NCBI GenBank assembly: GCA_028277625.1
Contig: JANQFW010000029.1
Coordinates: 1-36,032, forward strand
Reading direction: 5' to 3'
Length of the DNA: 36,032 nucleotides
From: Candidatus Gastranaerophilales bacterium
GTDB lineage: Bacteria; Cyanobacteriota; Vampirovibrionia; Gastranaerophilales; JANQFW01
Of the stretch, positions 31,790-36,032 are shown piece by piece. The notes beneath the pieces were generated by a model, which was not told the DNA's origin, did no database searches, and saw only the letters and a program-made list of their open reading frames with translations. Numbering within the stretch: position 1 is the stretch's first letter; every line of letters starts with the position of its first letter. The position numbers and the translations under genes are program-made.

Positions 31790-33163
31790 TTAATCAATAA
31801 TTATTTCAATAGATTTTTTTCCTGCTTTTATCAGATATTCAATATGATTTTGCATAATAAGTTCACCACTTATCAAAATAGGTATGCCCGGCGGATATGG
31901 TACAATTGTTTCTTTTGCAACCAGCCCCTGGCATTCCTGTATTGGTAATATTTTTGACTTTTTGTTAAATGCATCTGCAGGAGAGAATATTACGTGCGGT
32001 GATGAGAAATAATTATTAAGTTCAGGCTCTGAACTTCTTTTGGGTAGTGTTTTCACTGAGAGAATCAGAGAAGACATTAACTTATCAAGTTTTTTCTTTG
32101 TTGTGCCAATTCCGGTATAAGCCATTAGTGATACATCATTATTAAGCTCTACTTCTATATTTCTTTTATTTTCAAGATGTTCTGCTACTAAGTTGCCTGA
32201 AATATCTTTTAACTTAAATAATAGCTTTGTAGGATCATGATTTTCATTATTATAAAACATTATTTCGGGATATTTTGTTAGTTTTTCTTTGAAAATACTA
32301 ATATTTTCTAATAAATTACTTAAATCTTTTTCACCTTGTATTGAATTTATATGCTCAATAGCTCCTTCTATACTTGCTAGTAGAACATAAGAAGGCGATG
32401 TTGTGTTGGTTACATTTAAACATTCTTGCATTTTTTCGGGCGTTATAGAAGCACTTTTAGCTATGTGTAATATCGCACCTTGAGTCAAGCAAGAAGCGCT
32501 TTTGTGTAATGATTGAACTGACGCATCTGCACCAAGCTTAATAGCTGGCTCAGGCAGGCTATTGTGGAAATTCCACAAGGCGCCGTGAGCTTCGTCGACG
32601 ATTAGCATAACATTTTTTTCTTTGCATATCCTTGATATTTCTGCAACCTCAACAGTAATGCCTTCGTATGTTGGGTTTGTAATCCATACTGATGTTATAT
32701 CAGGATTTTTATTCAAAGTTTCTTCTATTTTAGCTGTACAAATATTATTTGATATATTCCAATCATTTATCCAGTCTGCATCAAGCCATACAGGTATAGC
32801 GCCTGTTAAAATTAATGCATTAATAACTGATTTATGTGCATTTCTTGATATTAAAATTTTATCACCTTTTTTTGCAGTGGCTAGCATTAGTGCAGTTATG
32901 CCAGAGGATGATCCATTTGTTAAGTAAAAAGACGCTTTGCTGTTGTACATTACACCTGCTCTAAGCTGCGACTTGAGCAATGTATCAGATGGACTTTGTA
33001 AGTTATCCAGCCCTATAATTTCTGAGTAGTCATTTTTAAAAACTTTTTTACCTATTAAATTTTTTAATTGAGGAAATATTATTCTTCCTTGTGAATGGCC
33101 TGGGGTAGTAAATAAGATTGGTTGCTTTGCTGCTATTTCTGTCAATTTATTTATTAGATGCAT
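31790..33163 (-). CDS. Orn/Lys/Arg decarboxylase family (PLP fold I)
   Basis: 457 aa. PGHSQG near the start, NGSSSGITALMLA, NAHKSVINAL, VDEAHGALWNFH (D190, cofactor N1) and SVQSLHKSASCLTQGAIL with Lys 221 the likely Schiff-base residue. The C-terminus YPPGIPILISGE is the family ending. Matches the YaaO/SpeA-type decarboxylases; arginine or lysine is the probable substrate but unproven. Feeds polyamine or cadaverine synthesis. Convergent with the OmpH-like gene (21 bp apart). Confidence 0.87.
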   Translation of the reverse strand: MHLINKLTEIAAKQPILFTTPGHSQGRIIFPQLKNLIGKKVFKNDYSEIIGLDNLQSPSDTLLKSQLRAGVMYNSKASFYLTNGSSSGITALMLATAKKGDKILISRNAHKSVINALILTGAIPVWLDADWINDWNISNNICTAKIEETLNKNPDITSVWITNPTYEGITVEVAEISRICKEKNVMLIVDEAHGALWNFHNSLPEPAIKLGADASVQSLHKSASCLTQGAILHIAKSASITPEKMQECLNVTNTTSPSYVLLASIEGAIEHINSIQGEKDLSNLLENISIFKEKLTKYPEIMFYNNENHDPTKLLFKLKDISGNLVAEHLENKRNIEVELNNDVSLMAYTGIGTTKKKLDKLMSSLILSVKTLPKRSSEPELNNYFSSPHVIFSPADAFNKKSKILPIQECQGLVAKETIVPYPPGIPILISGELIMQNHIEYLIKAGKKSIEIIID

Positions 33164-33320
33164 TTAACGCTCCTCTGCCACCATTTTGTCTGGTTAATTA
33201 GTTATAAGATTTAAATATAAAATAATTTTAGCAATAAATAATTTTTAAATAAGAAAAAAACTCTTATAATAGTTGATTATTTTAAAAAAATTAACAATAA
33301 AAACAAAAATTTATTATGTA

Positions 33321-33371
33321 TTTCAAACATATTAACTAATATATTTGAAAAATAAGTTAATATGTTTGAAA
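33321..33371. promoter_or_regulatory. Perfect 17-bp inverted repeat upstream of ligA
   Basis: TTTCAAACATATTAACT (33321-33337) and AGTTAATATGTTTGAAA (33355-33371) are exact complements separated by 17 nt. The spacer contains a third half-site ATATTTGAAA. Lies in the divergent gap between the decarboxylase and ligA. Could be an operator with three half-sites or a cruciform or leader hairpin. Confidence 0.55.
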
Positions 33372-33386
33372 TAAGAGAATGTTTAA

Positions 33387-35865
<2,479 letters not shown>

Positions 35866-35874
35866 AAGATTATA

Positions 35875-35921
35875 TAAAATCCTCCCTTTTGACGGTATTG
35901 TCATATAGGAGGATTTTATTT
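35875..35921 (+). terminator. Terminator after ligA operon
   Basis: AAAATCCTCC (35876-35885) with GGAGGATTTT (35908-35917), an inner TGAC/GTCA stem, then TTATTTTA. Confidence 0.85.
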
Positions 35922-35973
35922 TAGTAGTTATTCACGGAAATTCGACATTTAAAAATAAAAAAGTTAAGTGATC

Positions 35974-35996
35974 TCGGGTATTTTACCGATTTTTCA
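35974..35996 (+). terminator. Second terminator-like hairpin
   Basis: TCGGGTA/TACCGA stem with one bulged G and TTT loop, followed by TTTTTC. It lies about 60 nt beyond the first terminator. The intervening stretch holds no ORF of note. Confidence 0.35.
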
Positions 35997-36032
35997 AATT
36001 AAACGTAGGTACTCAGTTATCTAATAATTTTA

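Overview
The window looks like chromosome from a non-photosynthetic relative of the Cyanobacteria (Melainabacteria/Vampirovibrionia, probably Gastranaerophilales-like). This is inferred from gene content: very AT-rich DNA, an outer-membrane porin with an SLH-like N-terminus, an OmpH/Skp-like periplasmic protein, a YvcK with N-terminal membrane helices, a DUF2227 metal-binding protein, a Cdv3/DivIVA-like coiled coil next to coaD, a DevBCA-type exporter, and a flagellin. Many starts are TTG or GTG with clear Shine-Dalgarno (SD) sites.

Layout. 1-168: start of a flagellin gene (minus) with a sigma28-like promoter upstream. About 500-735: decayed transposase. 1-4.4 kb: porin, FtsB/DivIC-like protein, a small ORF and a Gly-rich hypothetical protein. 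4.4-7.7 kb: arsM, an arsenosugar-type glycosyltransferase (TIGR04283) and a disulfide oxidoreductase, read as a minus-strand operon behind a Crp/Fnr-like palindrome. 7.7-11.9 kb: an accessory island with a RHH/ParE toxin-antitoxin pair flanked by short direct repeats, an orphan 201-aa protein, and a tandemly duplicated cassette in which a double-HTH regulator diverges from a 57-aa coiled-coil protein. 11.9-14.6 kb: arsS, a TIGR04282 glycosyltransferase, the coiled-coil protein and coaD (minus). The island therefore splits the arsenosugar genes into two blocks. 14.8-21.7 kb: DUF2227 protein, a YGGT/degenerate-cyclase-like membrane protein, panC-panB-yvcK operon, pxpA-like gene and small secreted or membrane proteins. 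21.7-22.4 kb: a twice-frameshifted gene.

22.7-36 kb: glyQ, a CDF-like transporter, a minus-strand small-gene region under a perfect Fur-type palindrome, then devB-devC. A convergent AAA ATPase + TOPRIM (DUF3226) pair resembling PARIS/OLD defence modules separates devBC from a DUF77 protein and the DevA-type ATPase. After these come a DUF6941-like protein, an OmpH-like protein behind a long-range hairpin, an Orn/Lys/Arg decarboxylase-family gene, ligA (behind a perfect 17-bp inverted repeat) and a small acidic-tailed membrane protein.

The most novel-looking items are the duplicated double-HTH/57-aa cassette with paired opposing promoters, the two-gene ATPase-TOPRIM module inside an exporter locus, the Fur-box small-protein region, the split arsenosugar locus, and the recurrent F-x-G motif in several short unknown proteins.
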